A DNA stretch of 64,000 nucleotides from Garcia nutans (GCA_947685225.1 CANTUV010000024.1:22214001-22278000), one strand, 5' to 3'. Shown: positions 11,283 to 24,001, counted from the first letter of the stretch. Numbers and translations: made by a program. Notes: generated by a model from the sequence alone, not told the origin.

Positions 11283-11456
11283 AGAACCAAAAAATATAAA
11301 AAGAAAAAAAGAAAAAAAAACAACAAAGAAAAGAGAGTGAAGAGAAAAAAAGAAGAAGAAAAGAAAAAGGACAAAAGAAAAAGAAAAGAAAGAAAAAGAG
11401 AAAGAAAAAAAAAGAGAAAAAAAACAACAAGAAAAAACAACAAGAAAAAGAAAACC
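11283..11456 (+). repeat. Long purine tract in Tat 3' UTR
   Basis: About 170 bases almost entirely A and G with a few C. A matching tract occurs at 21655-21780, and as a shorter pyrimidine tract in the inverted copy (about 16965-17000). Confidence 0.9.
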
Positions 11457-13065
11457 TAAAAAGGTGGTTCAGAAATCCAACTGAGTTTTCTTTTACCTAA
11501 ACAGCAAAAGGCTTCCATTTGGACAGTTTGACTTGAATTAGTCCAACCCAACCAAAGATTCAATCAAAATCAAAGGAAAAGAAGAAGACCATTCAGTTCT
11601 TGAAAGTTTTGTATTTGACAGTCCTACAAGAAAGAGGGACAAAATGATAAAAGAAAGGGAAGAGTAAGGAAAGAGAAAGAAGAGGGAAGAGTAAGAAAAA
11701 TAAAGAGGAAAGAAAAGAAAAAAAAAGAAGCGAATTTGGGTCTTAAACTTTTTTGCAAGGGCAAAGACTATCCTAATCAAGATCCAGATTAATGCCAAGA
11801 AGACAGAAGGAATTTGGAGTCTAGCAAGATTGCCTCCAAGATGCCTAAAATTCAAACAAGAAATTTGTAGTGTGAGGGTTTGTCCATTGTGTCACACGAG
11901 CTCCAATCTCAAATTGGCCTTCACTTTAACCCATGTCCCTCATAGACCCCATTTCAAGCCTATCAAAGACCTGTTGATCTCTATTGGTAGGTAGAGTCTA
12001 TTAGTGGAGATAGTTTAGATAAGCATGCATATGAGATCGACAGTATTTAAACTCAAATGAGACCTTTGGCCAAGTAATGTTTATGTGTCTATCTGAAGTG
12101 CAACAATTCTTGCTTAAATAGAAATGATTCCCAACTTTAGTACAGTAACTAGGGTTGTCATGTTATAGATATGTTAATTTGGATAATCAAGTCCTGAGGT
12201 ACATTGACATTAATTTGGCAAAGCCAACATTTGATCTCAAAATCAAAATTCAAAAAAAATATTTTTTCATACAAAGCTTTCAAGTTAAGGGAAGTTTGTT
12301 GAACCTCCAAAGGACATATTAGGCAAAGGAAATGATTATTGGCAAAGTTATGAAGAAACTACCAACCAACATGCTGAAATATAGTTTGAAATGGATGTAT
12401 CCCTGACTCTACTGCTTGGAGTCTCCACCACTCATGTTTTCAACATCTTGAAGATAAAAGCCACAAATGCAAAAGCTTTCGATCATTCCAATGCAAGACT
12501 TGAACAAGCATCAAAAAGGAACCAATGAGAACACTTATGCTGATCACCTCGGTCTGTGAGTCGATAGGGATGAATGTAAGTATTATTCATGCGTATCATG
12601 CATACATGAGCATATCACATTGCACTTTCTTATCTTGTATTGTCTATTCCTTTTCAAAGTGAACAGTAAATACCTTACGAAGTAAATAATCAAAAGAAGA
12701 TATTGAATCAAGGGGGCATGGAAAGCCTATTTTCTTGTGGAAGCTCCGGTCGTTTTACAAAGAGAAGAAATATGTGCTTGTACGAAGAACTACACGGCAA
12801 AAACATCATCAAAGCTTGCATGGAAAAAATCTTTGGTTTGAGCCTACACAGGGGGCAAAGTTTCTCCTTTTCAATTTTTTGAGTTTATTTACCAAATATT
12901 TTCAAACTCACTTGTATTTTGCCACGCTGGGGGCAAGGAGAAGATATGAGGACCAACTAGCTGAATTTTTGCAAAAGGAAAAACAAAAGAATGGAACAAC
13001 AAGTTAAGCCAAAATCCTCAACTAATAAAAGGTCAATCAAATCGACTTCAAATCTCGAGTCAAAG

Positions 13066-14190
13066 TACCCAGTTTAGGATCGAGTATCCAAAGCCAATTT
13101 ATGATCGAGTATCCCAATCCAATTTAGGATCGAGTATCCAAATCCAGTTTAGGATCGAGTATCCAAATCCAGTTAGGATCGAGTATCCCAATCCAGTTTA
13201 GGATCAAGTATCCAAACCCTATTTAGGATTAAATATCCAAATCAAGTTAGGATAGAGTATCCGAACCCAATTTAGGATCGAGTATCCCAATCCAAGTCCA
13301 ATTAGGATCGAGTATCCGAGTCCAATTTAGGATTGAGTATCCCAATCCAGTTAGGATCGAGTATCCTAATCTAATTTAGGATTGAGTATCCCAATCAAAT
13401 TAGGATCGAGTATCCCAATCTAGTTTAGGATCGAGTATCCCAATCCCGTTGGGATCGAGTATCCCAATCCAATTTAGGATCGAGTATCCAAATCCAGTTT
13501 AGGATCGAGTATCCCAATCCAATTTAGGATCGAGTATCCCAATCTAGTTTAGGATCGAGTATCCCAATCCAATTTTTGAACGAGTATCCAAATCCAGTTT
13601 AGGATTGAGAATCCCAATCAAGTTAGGATCGAGTATCCCAATCAAATTAGGATCGAGTATCCCAATCTAGTTTAGGATCGAGTATCCCAATCCAATTTAG
13701 GATCGAGTATTCCAATCCATTTTAAGATCGAGTATCCAAACCCAGTTTAGGATTGAGTATCCCAATCCAATTAGGTTTGAGTATCCCAATCCAATTTAGG
13801 ATCGAGTATCCCAATCAAGTTTAGGATCGAGAATCTAAGTCCAATTAAGATCGAGTATCCGAATCCAATTTAGGATCGAGTATCCAAATCCAGTTAGGAT
13901 CGAGTATCCAAATCCAATTTAGGATCGAGTATCCGAATCCATCTAGGATCGAGTATCCCAATCCAGTTTAGGATCAAGTATCCAAGTCCAGTTAGGATCG
14001 AGTATCCAAATCCAATTTAGGATCGAGTATCCCAATCCAATTAGGATCGAGTATCCCAATCCAATTTAGGATCGAGTATCCAAATCAAGTTAGGATCGAG
14101 TATCCAAAACCAGTTTAGGATTGAGTATCCGAATCCAGTTAGGATCGAGTATCCAAGTCTAGTTTAGGATCGAGTATCCAAATCTCTCGG
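13066..14190 (+). repeat. Minisatellite, about 24-26-bp unit
   Basis: Roughly 45 tandem copies of a unit containing 'ggatcgagtatcc' followed by variable 'caatccagttta' or 'aaatccaatta' spacers. Units differ by one or a few bases and alternate between about 24 and 26 bp. It lies between the Tat-1 3' UTR and its 3' LTR. Tat/Ogre elements are known to hold hypervariable tandem repeats in this place. The array is followed by GGGTCC-AAAACCC. Confidence 0.95.
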
Positions 14191-14287
14191 GTCCAAAACC
14201 CAAAACCTCAACCATGTCAAAAATTAAGTCTTATTGTTTTTCACTCTCTTTTACTGCAGTCTCAGATCGTTCAAGCAGAGAGCAAAC

Positions 14288-16427
14288 TGTAGACCCTTAA
14301 TTTTTGACCCGGTCCGGTCCAATATATTTTAATTTGTCTAAAATAATTTTTGTGTTGTCCAATACATTTTAATTAGTTCAAAATAATTTTTGTTTTAATT
14401 AGTTCAAAATAATTTTTGTTATCTTAATTAAATAATATTTGGTTTAGTGTCTAATTTTTATTACTAAAAAATGAAAAATAATAATTAATAATAAAAATAA
14501 AAAAAAGGGGTTGGCTGCTCAAAATGGCCTGGGGCCATTTCGCCCGTAGGATTTTCCTGTGGGCGCCATTTCGCCATCCAGTTGCGGCAGCTTTTTTGCC
14601 AGTGCAATTTTTCCTGCGGCAGATTTTTTCGCCAGTGCAATTTTTCGCAGCAGTTTTTTTTCGTCAGCGAAATTTTTTCGACGCAAATTTTCAGAAACCT
14701 AATACAATTAGGTTTCGGTTTCCTTTTCTTATTCAATATTGTATGTCGTGATTAACTAGGATTAATAATAGAATTCTTCTATAAATAAAGGAGAAATAAG
14801 GGAGAAATTGGAGGGGAAATTGGATCGGGATTTGAAGGGAACTTTGAATTTGAGACTTTGGATTTGAGAGCAATAAGGAAAGCTATTAACAATTCATCAA
14901 AGGCAGCAACTGCTTTTGTCTTTGCTCATCTAGAAAACAATTTTTTTGAGAACCAACACAGAAGGTATGAATCTTTAATTTCCTTTTATTTCTTTCAGTA
15001 GCTTCATTATTGATTTGATCCATAAGATTACACACGTAAATCTTCAATCTTTGAAGATATTATAATCTGATCTTTGTTTCTAAATACCTTAAATAGTTTC
15101 CTTTGTTTCTAAATACTTTGAAAATCTTATTTCATTGCTTTATTTTCCAAAAAGTTTAAAGTTATTAATTTTTGTTTCTTCAAAACTTCAAAACCCTAAT
15201 TGAACATGTTTTTCTTCAAAACCAAAATTTGATTCTGTTTCTTTCAACAAATCCTAAAAATGTCTTTTCTATTCATATAAGCCTTAAACCGTTTGTTTTC
15301 ATAAAATTATCAATTGCTTTTTCCAAATTCTAAAAAACTTAAACATTCACCGAAACCTTAATTCTAAAACACTAAACCCTAATGTAACTTCCAAACCTAA
15401 AACAGTGAACTCTAACCCCTTTAAACCATAAATCAAAAGTATTTTAAAAGAGTCCAAATCCTAGTTTCATGAATTTACATAACAAATCCTAGTTTGGTTA
15501 ATCAAAGAATCTTACCAACCTTTTAAAACATAAAATCCTTAATCTATTTCAATTCTCTTAAAGTCACAGTAACCAAATTCCATAAATTCCAAAACCCTAA
15601 CACATGAAATAAAGAACCCTAAATGGAAATAGTAGCTATAATTTAGATTTTTATTTGCCTTATTTAATTTTATGTTTGATTATGCTTTGATTTATTTTAT
15701 ATGCTTTAATTTATTTAAGTTCAATGCTTGGTTTATTTAATTTGTCTTGGATGGATGTTTACTTTCTATTGATGTTTAATACCTTTGATGAATGATTTAT
15801 TTATGATGAATGATTTATTTATGATGAATGGTTATTTACTTTTATCAATTTATTTAGGTTTCCAAATGTTGTAAGGGGTATGTTTCCACTTGGTGGGTAC
15901 CTCATTAGTTAAATATCATGTAATTTAATTTGCTTTTCTATTTTAGAACCTATGTAAAGGACATGTTTCTACCTTTCGGTGGGTGTCCTATTTAGGCATG
16001 TGATGTAAGGACATGTTTCCATCTTTGGATGGGTATCCATTTATTTGTTTTGCTTGGACCTTGCTTTGATTTTAATATATTGATGCTTTCTTTTAATTAT
16101 TGTGTGTAATATGGATAATGTTGTTATATTTAAGAATTTTATAATATTAAGACCTGTAAAGGAGGTCGGTTCCAATGAACCGGGCGTTGTGGGGGTGCTG
16201 GGCCATTTCTCACCTTCCCCACATGTACCCAACTTTCTGATCCCATTAGGGGGTTGGGGATTCTTTAGGAATTGAGTCATCCACCCCTTTCTTTTTCCCA
16301 GCCCGTCTGGGTGGCGACTCCATTTTCTCCGGACTTAGGTACGTGTTCTCTAAGGCCCTGAGCCTAAACAGTGCCGAAGTCACAAGAACCATTCCACCGG
16401 GAGTGGGGGCAAAAATCCCCGCTCACA
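14288..16427 (+). repeat. Tat-1 3' LTR
   Basis: Starts TGTAGACCCTTAATTTTTGACC, ends CCGCTCACA. U3 palindromes at 14522-14565 (AAATGGCC / GGCCATTT, then CGCCC-gt-AGGA / TCCT-gt-GGGCG), TATAAATA at 14780, many AAACCCTAA-like telo-boxes (15180-15610), three stem-loops (15875-16038) and a GC-richer terminal block (16160-16427) conserved in all Tat LTRs of the window. The 5' LTR is outside the window. The next five bases, CATAT, would be the right target duplication. Confidence 0.88.
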
Positions 16428-17575
16428 CATATACACATTACTTGGACAAAGGTCCCATTGAGTTTAGATATTGTCTATCTCATATGCATGCTTGTTCAAA
16501 CTATCTCCACTAATAGACTCTACCTACCAAGAGAGATAACAAGTCTTTAATAAGCTTGAAATGGGGTGTATAAGGGACACGGGTTAAATGAAGGCCATTT
16601 TTAGATTGGAGCTGATGTGACACTGCTGATAAACCTTCACATTATAAACTTCTTGTTTGAACTGTATACTATTAGAGGTTCCATTTTCACCTTATGGGCA
16701 TCACTTTTATCTTCTGACTTTATGAAAATACAAAGCTTGAATGTCCTTCCATCTTCTTGGTAGAAATCTGGATCCAATCTATACTATCTTGATCTTTAGA
16801 CCACCCTTATGTATTTGAGTCTTTGGTTTGGCTAGACCAATTCAAGCCAATCCATCCTCACGAACTAAGTGGAAGTCTTTTGCGTTCTTTAGGTAAAAAA
16901 GTACTCAGTTGGCTTTCTAACCCGCCTTTTTTGGGTTAACCACCTTTTTGGGGTTTTTTTCTTTTTATTTTCTTTTCTTTTCTTTTCCTTTTTTCCCTGG
17001 CTCTAAAAGAGTTGTCTTATTTGTACCAACTTGTGTTTTTGATAATGGATGAGTGGAGTGGCATAATTCTGACTTTATCTCAATAATTCTGTGATATTAG
17101 GTCTAACTCAGGTGTCCTTCAACTATCTCTATAGTCTTGACTATATATCTTCCTCATTGATCTTCTAGTTGCTAAAGTTCTTTAGTGATCATCAAACTTT
17201 CCACAAGTATCACAACAGCTCAGGGTAGGTCATTGGGGTTTACAAGCCAATAAGAGCAAGCTAAAAATTTCATGAAGGCTCAAAGGGACAAACTAGGGAT
17301 TGATATTAATAGGGTGGATAATAGTTGTTGGCTAACTAAACAATGCCTAGATCATCTCTCCCTTAAATAAGCAGAGTTCAATTTTACCTCAAAAGTTCAT
17401 CAAAGTATGTTCTAAGACTAACTAGAATCTAGACGCAGGTAATTATGCAGGAGCCCTCTCTAAGTAAGCGTACAGGACTCAATGCTAAAGAATAATTCCC
17501 TCACCTAGTAAAGTTATTCAAATCATGATGAATAGATACACTAATTTATAAATATCAATCTAGATTCTTCATTGT
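16428..17575 (-). mobile_element. Inverted Tat 3' UTR fragment
   Basis: Read on the minus strand it follows 21060-21560 (initiating 'tctagattgatatttataaatta', then the 'gctcctgcataatt' and 'acctaccctgagc' landmarks), then the purine tract and the 11880-12170 block. It is the target into which Tat-1 (left) and the Tat LTR at 17576 (right) were inserted. No coding sequence. Confidence 0.75.
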
Positions 17576-18538
17576 GTAGACCCTTAATTTTGACCCCAAT
17601 TTGATACGGTCCTAATTAAAGGATGCCAAAATAAATTTGATCTGACTTTAAAATATTTAAACCTAGTTTATAATTTTTAAAGAAGTCAGTTTAGATTAAA
17701 GAGGCATAAATTCAATTGTAAAACCCTAAAATCAAGTTGAATCGGCCCAAATTAAAATTTTTCAGTCCATAAGTTAAAAAAGGCAAGAATAATTTGAGTC
17801 AGGCCGGCTAGGGAGACATGAGCAACTGCTCATGTTGACCTGGAAGGACTAGGTCGACATGAGCATGCCTCATGTTGATCTGACAGCCTAGATCAACATG
17901 AGGTTGGACTCATGTCGACCTAGGCAATGAGGTCAACATGGCCTTAGCTCATGTTGATCTGGTTGCCCAGATCAACATGGTTTCAATGAGTTTCCTAATT
18001 GAACTAAAATTAGTCATATTCTAACATATTTTAAACCATTTAATTCAATTAAAACCTATCCTTTAACTATTCTCTTCCAAAACCCTAAATTCAACACTAC
18101 CCAAAACAAACTTCAATTAAACTTAAGTAAATCTATCATATAGTTATAAAATCCTTGGCTCCTCATCAAAATAACATCTTTCATATCCATTAAAACTATT
18201 ATAACACACTTCATCAAAAACCCAATTCACACATACTCCTATCTTCTAAAGAATTCTATAAATAGGCAAGAAAGCTTACCTTTGTTTGAAGAAACCTCAA
18301 AATCACCTCAAAACTCTTAGAAATCTTCAAGAATTTGAGGGAAAATGGAAGGAAAAATTCTCCCTTGAACCATGGAAAAAATTGGCACACATGAGGAAGA
18401 AGAAGAAGATGATGAGCAAAATGGTATCTTAATTTCTTTCTCTTTAATTTATAGCCACGCACATATATATAAATATATTATATTATTAATTAATTAATTA
18501 ATAATTATGTATTTTTTCCCATCATCTTCCACTATCTC

Positions 18539-18585
<47 letters not shown>
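17576..18585 (+). repeat. Tat-2 5' LTR, incomplete or chimeric
   Basis: Starts TGTAGACCCTTAATTTTGACC like the other Tat LTRs. A palindrome cluster lies at 17805-17985: for example 17887-17924, where a CCTAGATCAACATGAG-like arm pairs with CTCATGTCGACCTAGG. TATAAATA is at 18257. From about 18000 it also resembles minus-strand Tekay LTR leader (a reversed splice donor 'cttacctttg' at 18278), and it ends in an ATT microsatellite (18543-18585). The terminal Tat block with the three stem-loops is missing. The right boundary is uncertain. Confidence 0.5.
18543..18585 (+). repeat. (ATT)n microsatellite
   Basis: About 14 ATT units. Confidence 0.95.
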
Positions 18586-18785
18586 TGTAACATCCCAACA
18601 GCCCTGGGCTTACAACTCGGTCTTTTCACCCAGCCCGCTTGAAGAGACTGCTACAATGCTGCTTTCCCTCACAGTTCCATAGCAGGATTTGTTTATTTGG
18701 CCCAAGTCAAGGGTTGCCTCCCATATTTCGATCCCAAGACCTCCTTAAGAGAGTCTTTTTCACTCAACAAGTACCATTACATCAT
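18586..18785. other. Unassigned 200-bp segment
   Basis: Starts TGTAACATCCCAAC, so it could be a Tekay-like LTR end, but it matches nothing else in the window. It contains 'atttcgatcccaagacctcc', reminiscent of sequences near reversed SINE B-boxes. Not identified. Confidence 0.3.
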
Positions 18786-19570
18786 TTAAGCCCAAAAGAC
18801 CAAAATAATTTTTAAAATTTTCAAGATGGTCTTTGGACATAAAAAATAGGTCAAATATTCTTTTCTACCTTATGGCCCAAATACAAAGCCAACAATTCTT
18901 TTTTAAACAAACCTTTTTACAATAGGCTTTGAAACAAAATTATTTTTCACTTCTTCTAAAAATTAAAACTTTTTCTTAAATTGGCTTACAACTATTTAGG
19001 TCAATTATGAAATACCAAAAATCAATTGTGGGCCTAATTTATACTAAAAATTGTTAATCATAGGCCTCTTTGTGGCATGAATTATTGGTTGTTTTTCCAA
19101 ATAAGAAATTTATTTATGATAAACCCTTTAATTTAGTTTTAATCCATAATATAGCATAAAAGCTACTTTTAGTTGATTCAATGAATTAAAGCCTAATTAA
19201 TGGGAATTATCATGGACTAACTTCTAAATTTAAGGATACAACTATTGGTTAAACCGTCCGAGTAAATTTTTTGAAAAAAAGATGTCCTATGTTGATATTT
19301 TGTTCACTATATACCTAGGAAAAGAGACTCACCATTTGTGTGTGGAAGTTTTAAGGTTGGAAGGAACGTCCTAATTATCTTTACTTATCTGTTACTTGTG
19401 CATCCTTGCACACATACATATATGCATTGCATTACATGGCATTGATTCTTTTTGGCTCATAGACCTAGTGTACAACAGTTCAAGAGCTTACAAAAATCCG
19501 ACCTATGCCAGTGACGTATAATCCAGTAACAACTCAATCAGCTTCTCACCAAAAACAATAGAACCTGAGC
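18786..19570 (+). mobile_element. Tat-2 5' untranslated leader
   Basis: Parallels the leaders of Tat-B (24410-25170) and Tat-C (60150-60859): 'caagatggtctttggacata', 'cctaggaaaagagactcacc' and 'acaacagttcaaaagctta' landmarks in the same order. Non-coding. Confidence 0.75.
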
Positions 19571-20958
19571 AAATTTAAAAGATGGTGTCTGATGCAATCA
19601 ACTACAAGATGGAAGAACTGAAGGAGGTCTTGACTGAGACCATGAAAAGCCAGCTGGCTGCACTATTGGGGAACACTGTTGAAGCATTTGCTAGTACTAA
19701 AAAGCAGAAAGACAAGGGAAAAGTCAAAGTTGGTAAGTGGCTATTGATGATAATAATGTAATGATTGATGATGATGATGATTGGGCTTAGTATTTCCAAG
19801 ATTCTCAAGATAAGAAAAAAGAAGCAAAGACTATGGAAAAGGCAACTGTGGAAAAAACTAAAACATCGGATGTGGAGACAATGATTGCTGATTTAAAAAA
19901 GAAGTTTGAAAAGAAGCTGAAGGTTGATGAAATGTCAAAAGTAGACTAGCTGTTTGAACAAGATGAGGAATTCCCTTATAAGTTCAAGATGCCTTCCTTT
20001 GCTAAGTTCAATGGAACTGGCAATCCTCATCTATATTTCAAGTAATACATCACTACCATGTAGTCTGCTAGGGCTACTAAACCTCAAACCCAAAGGTACT
20101 TCATGCTCTCATTGGGTCCTATTGTGCAAAACTGGTTCAATACCCTAGAGGATAATATCTAACAAGATTGGGATCTGTTATACAAAGCCTTTATTCAACA
20201 GTATCGATACAATGTTAAGTTGGAAGTGACCCTGATGGAGGTGGATACCATCAAACAGAAGCAAAATGATAATTTTATTGACTATGTGAAGAGGTGGAGG
20301 AATAAGGCTGCACTACTTAAGAAGAGGCTAGATGAGTCTAACCAGATTAGGATGATAGTGAGAGGTGTCCTACCTAATCTATATGAATGGATGTCTCATA
20401 CTCTTATTAGGGATTTCAAAGATCTCCTTCAAGCTGGCTTGAAAATAGAAAAATGGAAAAAGAGAAAAGAATCATTTTTCTAGAAGAAGAAGTGATAGGG
20501 GAAGTTATCATTCCGGCAGTTAGGGTACATAGAAGTGAGTAGATGTCAATGCAACAACTAGTCAAGCAAGTAGAAGACAGTTTTCAGAGTTGGGAAAACC
20601 TCTATCTTGGGTTTTCAATAAGTTGCAGAAGAATGGGCTATTATAGCCATTAGCTCCCCGACCTTTGTCGAATCCTATGCCATCAAGCTTTGATGCCAAG
20701 GCCTTTTGCCAATTCCATAAGGTGCAAGGGCATGAGAAAGATAGATGTGTTCACTTAAGGCATGAGATCTAAGATTTGATTGACAGTGGAAAGTTGCCTG
20801 AGACTGATAAGTCCAATACTAAGAACAATCCTTTGCCTAACTTTGGAAGATTACCTCCACCAGTAATCTTCATGGTAGGGGGAGGATTGGAGGAAGATTT
20901 AATCTTATCCTCCTTTCAAGATGAGAGTGTAGAAGATGTGAAGAGAGAAAAGGCTTGA
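19571..20958 (+). pseudogene. Tat-2 gag, heavily decayed
   Basis: Homologous to the Tat-C gag at 60860. The expected initiator ATG is ATA. Recognisable parts: MEELKEVLTETMKSQLAALL, an acidic ...DDDDDW run reached by a frameshift near 19735, the gag core with KFKMPSFAKFNGTGNPHLYF (about 19981), VTLMEVDTIKQKQNDNFIDYVKRWRNKAALLKKRLDESNQIR (20223-20350) and the C-terminal HDKDRC-type histidine/cysteine motif (about 20700-20760). There are many stops and frameshifts. It is followed within tens of bases by 3' UTR, with no protease or reverse transcriptase. Confidence 0.8.
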
Positions 20959-21894
20959 CTCAAAAGTCCTCCCTTGGCTTGAATGTTGCTCATTTTATTT
21001 TCTTACAATTAAAATTGTTTGAATAAATTACTTTTATTAAATTTATAATTTTGTTGGCTTTTGACATTATAGTGTTCAACCAATGATGAATCTAGCTTGA
21101 TGTTCATAAATTAGTATATCTATGCATCATGATTTGAATGACTTTACTAAGCGAGGGAGTTGTTCTGTTGCATTGGGTTGTGTATGCTCACTTAGAGAGG
21201 GCTCCTGCATAATTACTTTTGTCTAGGTCCTAGTCAATCTTAGAACATGTTGTGATGAACTTTCGAGGTGAAATTAAACTCTGCTTATTTAAGGGATAGA
21301 TTATCTAGGCATTGTTTGGTTAGCCAACAACTAGTATCTGCCCTATTGACATCAATCCCTAGTTTGTCCTTTTGAGCCTTCATAAAATTTTAGCTTACTT
21401 GTCATTGGCTTGTAAACCCAATAACCTATCCTAAGCAGTTATTACACTTCTGACAAGTCTGATGTTCACTGAATTACCAAGGGAAAAGAAGATCAAGGAA
21501 AAGTCTATATTATTAAGACCATAAGGATAGTTGAAGTTTATCTGAAATGGGGATAACAAAGGGTTCATCCTCACTGAAGCAAACTCATCCTACTCCGTTC
21601 ATATATAGTTAGAAGTATAAAATGGTACAACTTTCTTAGAACTAGGACCCAAAAGTAAAAAAAAATTAATAAAAAAATAAAAATAAAAATAGAAAAATAG
21701 AAAAAAGGAAAAGGGAAAAGGGAAAAAGGAAAAAAAGGAAAAAGGAAAAGGAAAAAAGAAAAAGGAAAAAAAAGGGAAGAACAATAAGGTTTCAAAATTC
21801 ATCTAGATTTCTGCAAAAGAGACCAAAATCTAAAGTCCTGACTTTTTATGAAGCATAATTTCAAGCTCTATCTTATCATGAAGCATGATTTCAA
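20959..21894 (+). mobile_element. Tat-2 3' UTR, left part
   Basis: Parallels 1-420 and inverted 16428-17575. Contains the 'gctcctgcataattac' block, 'aacctatcctaagc' and a purine tract at 21655-21780. Ends at the Tat-B insertion amid short 'tcatgaagcatgatttcaag' repeats; similar 'atgaagcaaagattttac' sequence resumes at 31803. No coding sequence. Confidence 0.7.
21655..21780 (+). repeat. Purine tract in Tat-2 3' UTR
   Basis: About 125 bases of nearly pure A and G, with a few T at its left end; counterpart of 11283-11456. Confidence 0.9.
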
Positions 21895-24000
21895 GATTTA
21901 TCCTTAATTTTTGACCCAGTCCAGTCTAATATTTTTTTAAATAGTCCAAAATAATTTTTGTGATATTTTAATTAAATAATATTTATTTTAATATTCATTA
22001 CTTACAATATTTATATTTAATAAAAATAAAAAAAAAGTAACAATGAAAAAAGATATAAATAAATAAATAAAAATCGGCAACGAAAAATTTTTGTCATCGA
22101 AGATGAATTGGCCACAAGCCAATTCATCGCAGGATTTTCCTGCGCCGAACTGGCTTGCCAGCGCCCAGCGTCCGTAGCAATTTTTTTGCCAACACACTTT
22201 CGCACGCCCTGCCCGCACGCGGTTTTGCCAAAACGCTATTCTACTTGGTTTTTAATTTTATTTCCTAAAAGCTTTTTATTTTTTTTAGCCAATTAGGATT
22301 AGGTTTATGATTTTTTCTTATAAATACCACTTTAAAGACATAGAATTAGGGAGTTGAGCTGATATTTTTTATCAGACTTTTGACTTTCGATCTTAAAAGA
22401 GGATATGGACCTTTGGAGCTTGGAATTATTTTTGGCAGTCTATTCATAATCTCAAGCTTAAAGAATCAAGAGGCAGTAAACAATATACAACCCATCAAAG
22501 GCAGCCCACACTGTCTTTTTTATTGTTCAACCAGGATTCAAGATTATGGTGGAACCAACAACGGAGGTTTGAATCTCTATTTCTTTGTTTATGTTTATAG
22601 TAGCTTCATCATACAATTTGATCAATTGTTTAAAAATACATATTTTTGTTATTTGATTAATTATTCTGTTTACCATCCAAACTCTATTTGAAACCCAAAA
22701 AACTATTTTTCAAAATCCTAAAAACCGTAATACGCGTAAAACTAATTTTAAAATATAAAACCCTAATTACACTTTTCTAAAACCACAAAACAATAATCTA
22801 TTTTCTTAAAACCCTAACCAAACCTATTTTTTTAAGATTTACAGTAGCTTGTTTCTTTCAATTCTGAAACCCTATTTTCTAAAGCTCAAACTCTAAAATC
22901 TTAATTTTCAACACCAAAACCTACAACCCTAAAAGCCAATTTTCAAAATCTTCCAGGGCGCGGCCCCCGACCCCCTCCCGCTAATCGGCTAGCGAGACTG
23001 CCGTATGGGCTCGTTGAAGGGGTCAATATTTATTTGTGTATTATAAGTCTTTATGTTTAACTTCATTTATTATGCTTATTCAAAATACAGTAGCTTTATT
23101 CAAAATACAAACCTAAACCCTAATTTATTCAAACCATAAATCTTAATTAATTCTATTTTCTAAATTATCACAATAGGTTGTTCCTTTCAAATATCTAAAG
23201 ATTTTATTTTATTTTCATAAGCTTCAATCTTATTTACTTAAACCCTAATTGTTAAACATAAAACCCAAGAAATCCTAATTGACACATGAACCCTAAAGTT
23301 ATATACTTACTGTTTTATTTAAATTGGATGAATGTTTATTATATATTTTGATTGATGTTTGATGCCTTTGATGAATGATTTATTTATGATGAATGGATGT
23401 TTACTTTTATTGATTTGTTTTTATTTCAAAACATTGTAAGAGATATGTTTCCTTTTTTGGGTACCTCATTAATTAATTTTCATGTAATTTAAATTATCTT
23501 CATATTTTGAAATTAATGTAAAGGACATGTTTCCACCTTTTGGTGGGTGTCCTATTTAGTTTTAGACCTTGAATAATGTAAGGACATGTTTCCATTCTCG
23601 GATGGGTGTCCATTTATTTATTTTGTTTGGACATTGCTTTGATTTTATAATAATGATGCTTTATTTTAATTGTTGCATGTAGTATGGATAATATTGTTGT
23701 ATTTAAGAATTTTATAATATTAAGACATATAAAGGAGGCCGGTTCCAATGAACTGGGTGTTGTAGGGGTGCTGGGCCGTTTCTCACCTTCCCCACACGTA
23801 CCCAACTTTTCGAACCCATTTGGGAGTTGGGGATTTCTTAGGAATTAAGTCATCCATCCCTTTCTTTTTCCCGGCCTATCCGGATGGAAACTCCATTTTC
23901 TCTGGTCTTAGACCCGTGTTCTCTAAGGCCCCGAGCCTAAACAGTGCCGATGTTGCAAGAACCATTCCACCGAGAGTGAGGGCGAAAATCCTCGCTCACA
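21895..24000 (+). repeat. Tat-B 5' LTR
   Basis: About 2.1 kb, ending CCTCGCTCACA. U3 palindromes: GATGAATTGGC / GCCAATTCATC (22102-22128, 11-bp arms, loop of five) and CGCAGGA / TCCTGCG (22128-22144). TATAAATA at 22319. A GC-rich block lies at 22955-23025, stem-loops at 23440-23467, 23523-23552 and 23582-23611, and the conserved Tat terminal block at 23730-24000. Confidence 0.85.
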
Positions 24001-24001
24001 G

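Larger units (their letters stand above)
11077..14287 (+). mobile_element. Tat-1 3' UTR, right part
   Basis: Continues 1-420. Contents: short 'taagggtagttgaag' repeats (11076-11140), a purine-only tract (11283-11456), a second purine-rich stretch (11640-11735), a conserved block (11880-12180) that recurs at 31925-32175 and inverted at 16428-16630, and the minisatellite at 13066-14190. It ends with 'cagatcgttcaagcagagagcaaac', the purine-rich sequence that also precedes the Tat LTR at 39247. No coding sequence; long lysine- or phenylalanine-rich open frames at 11204-11459 are artefacts of the purine tract. Confidence 0.8.

Noticed and set aside
11204..11459. Lysine-rich and phenylalanine-rich frames on opposite strands
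   Set aside because: Product of the purine tract; no protein-like composition beyond the repeat.
12735..13007. 90-codon frame in Tat-1 3' UTR
   Set aside because: No recognised domain and not conserved in the matching part of Tat-B or Tat-2.
13066..14190. CRISPR array
   Set aside because: Units are contiguous 24-26-bp tandem repeats without unique spacers, in a plant retrotransposon 3' end.
18620..18785. Possible SINE (B-box-like 'ttcgatccc' reversed)
   Set aside because: No A-box at the right distance, no tail and no target duplication seen.
21571..21802. Phenylalanine-rich minus-strand frames that look like membrane proteins
   Set aside because: Complement of the purine tract in the Tat-2 3' UTR.
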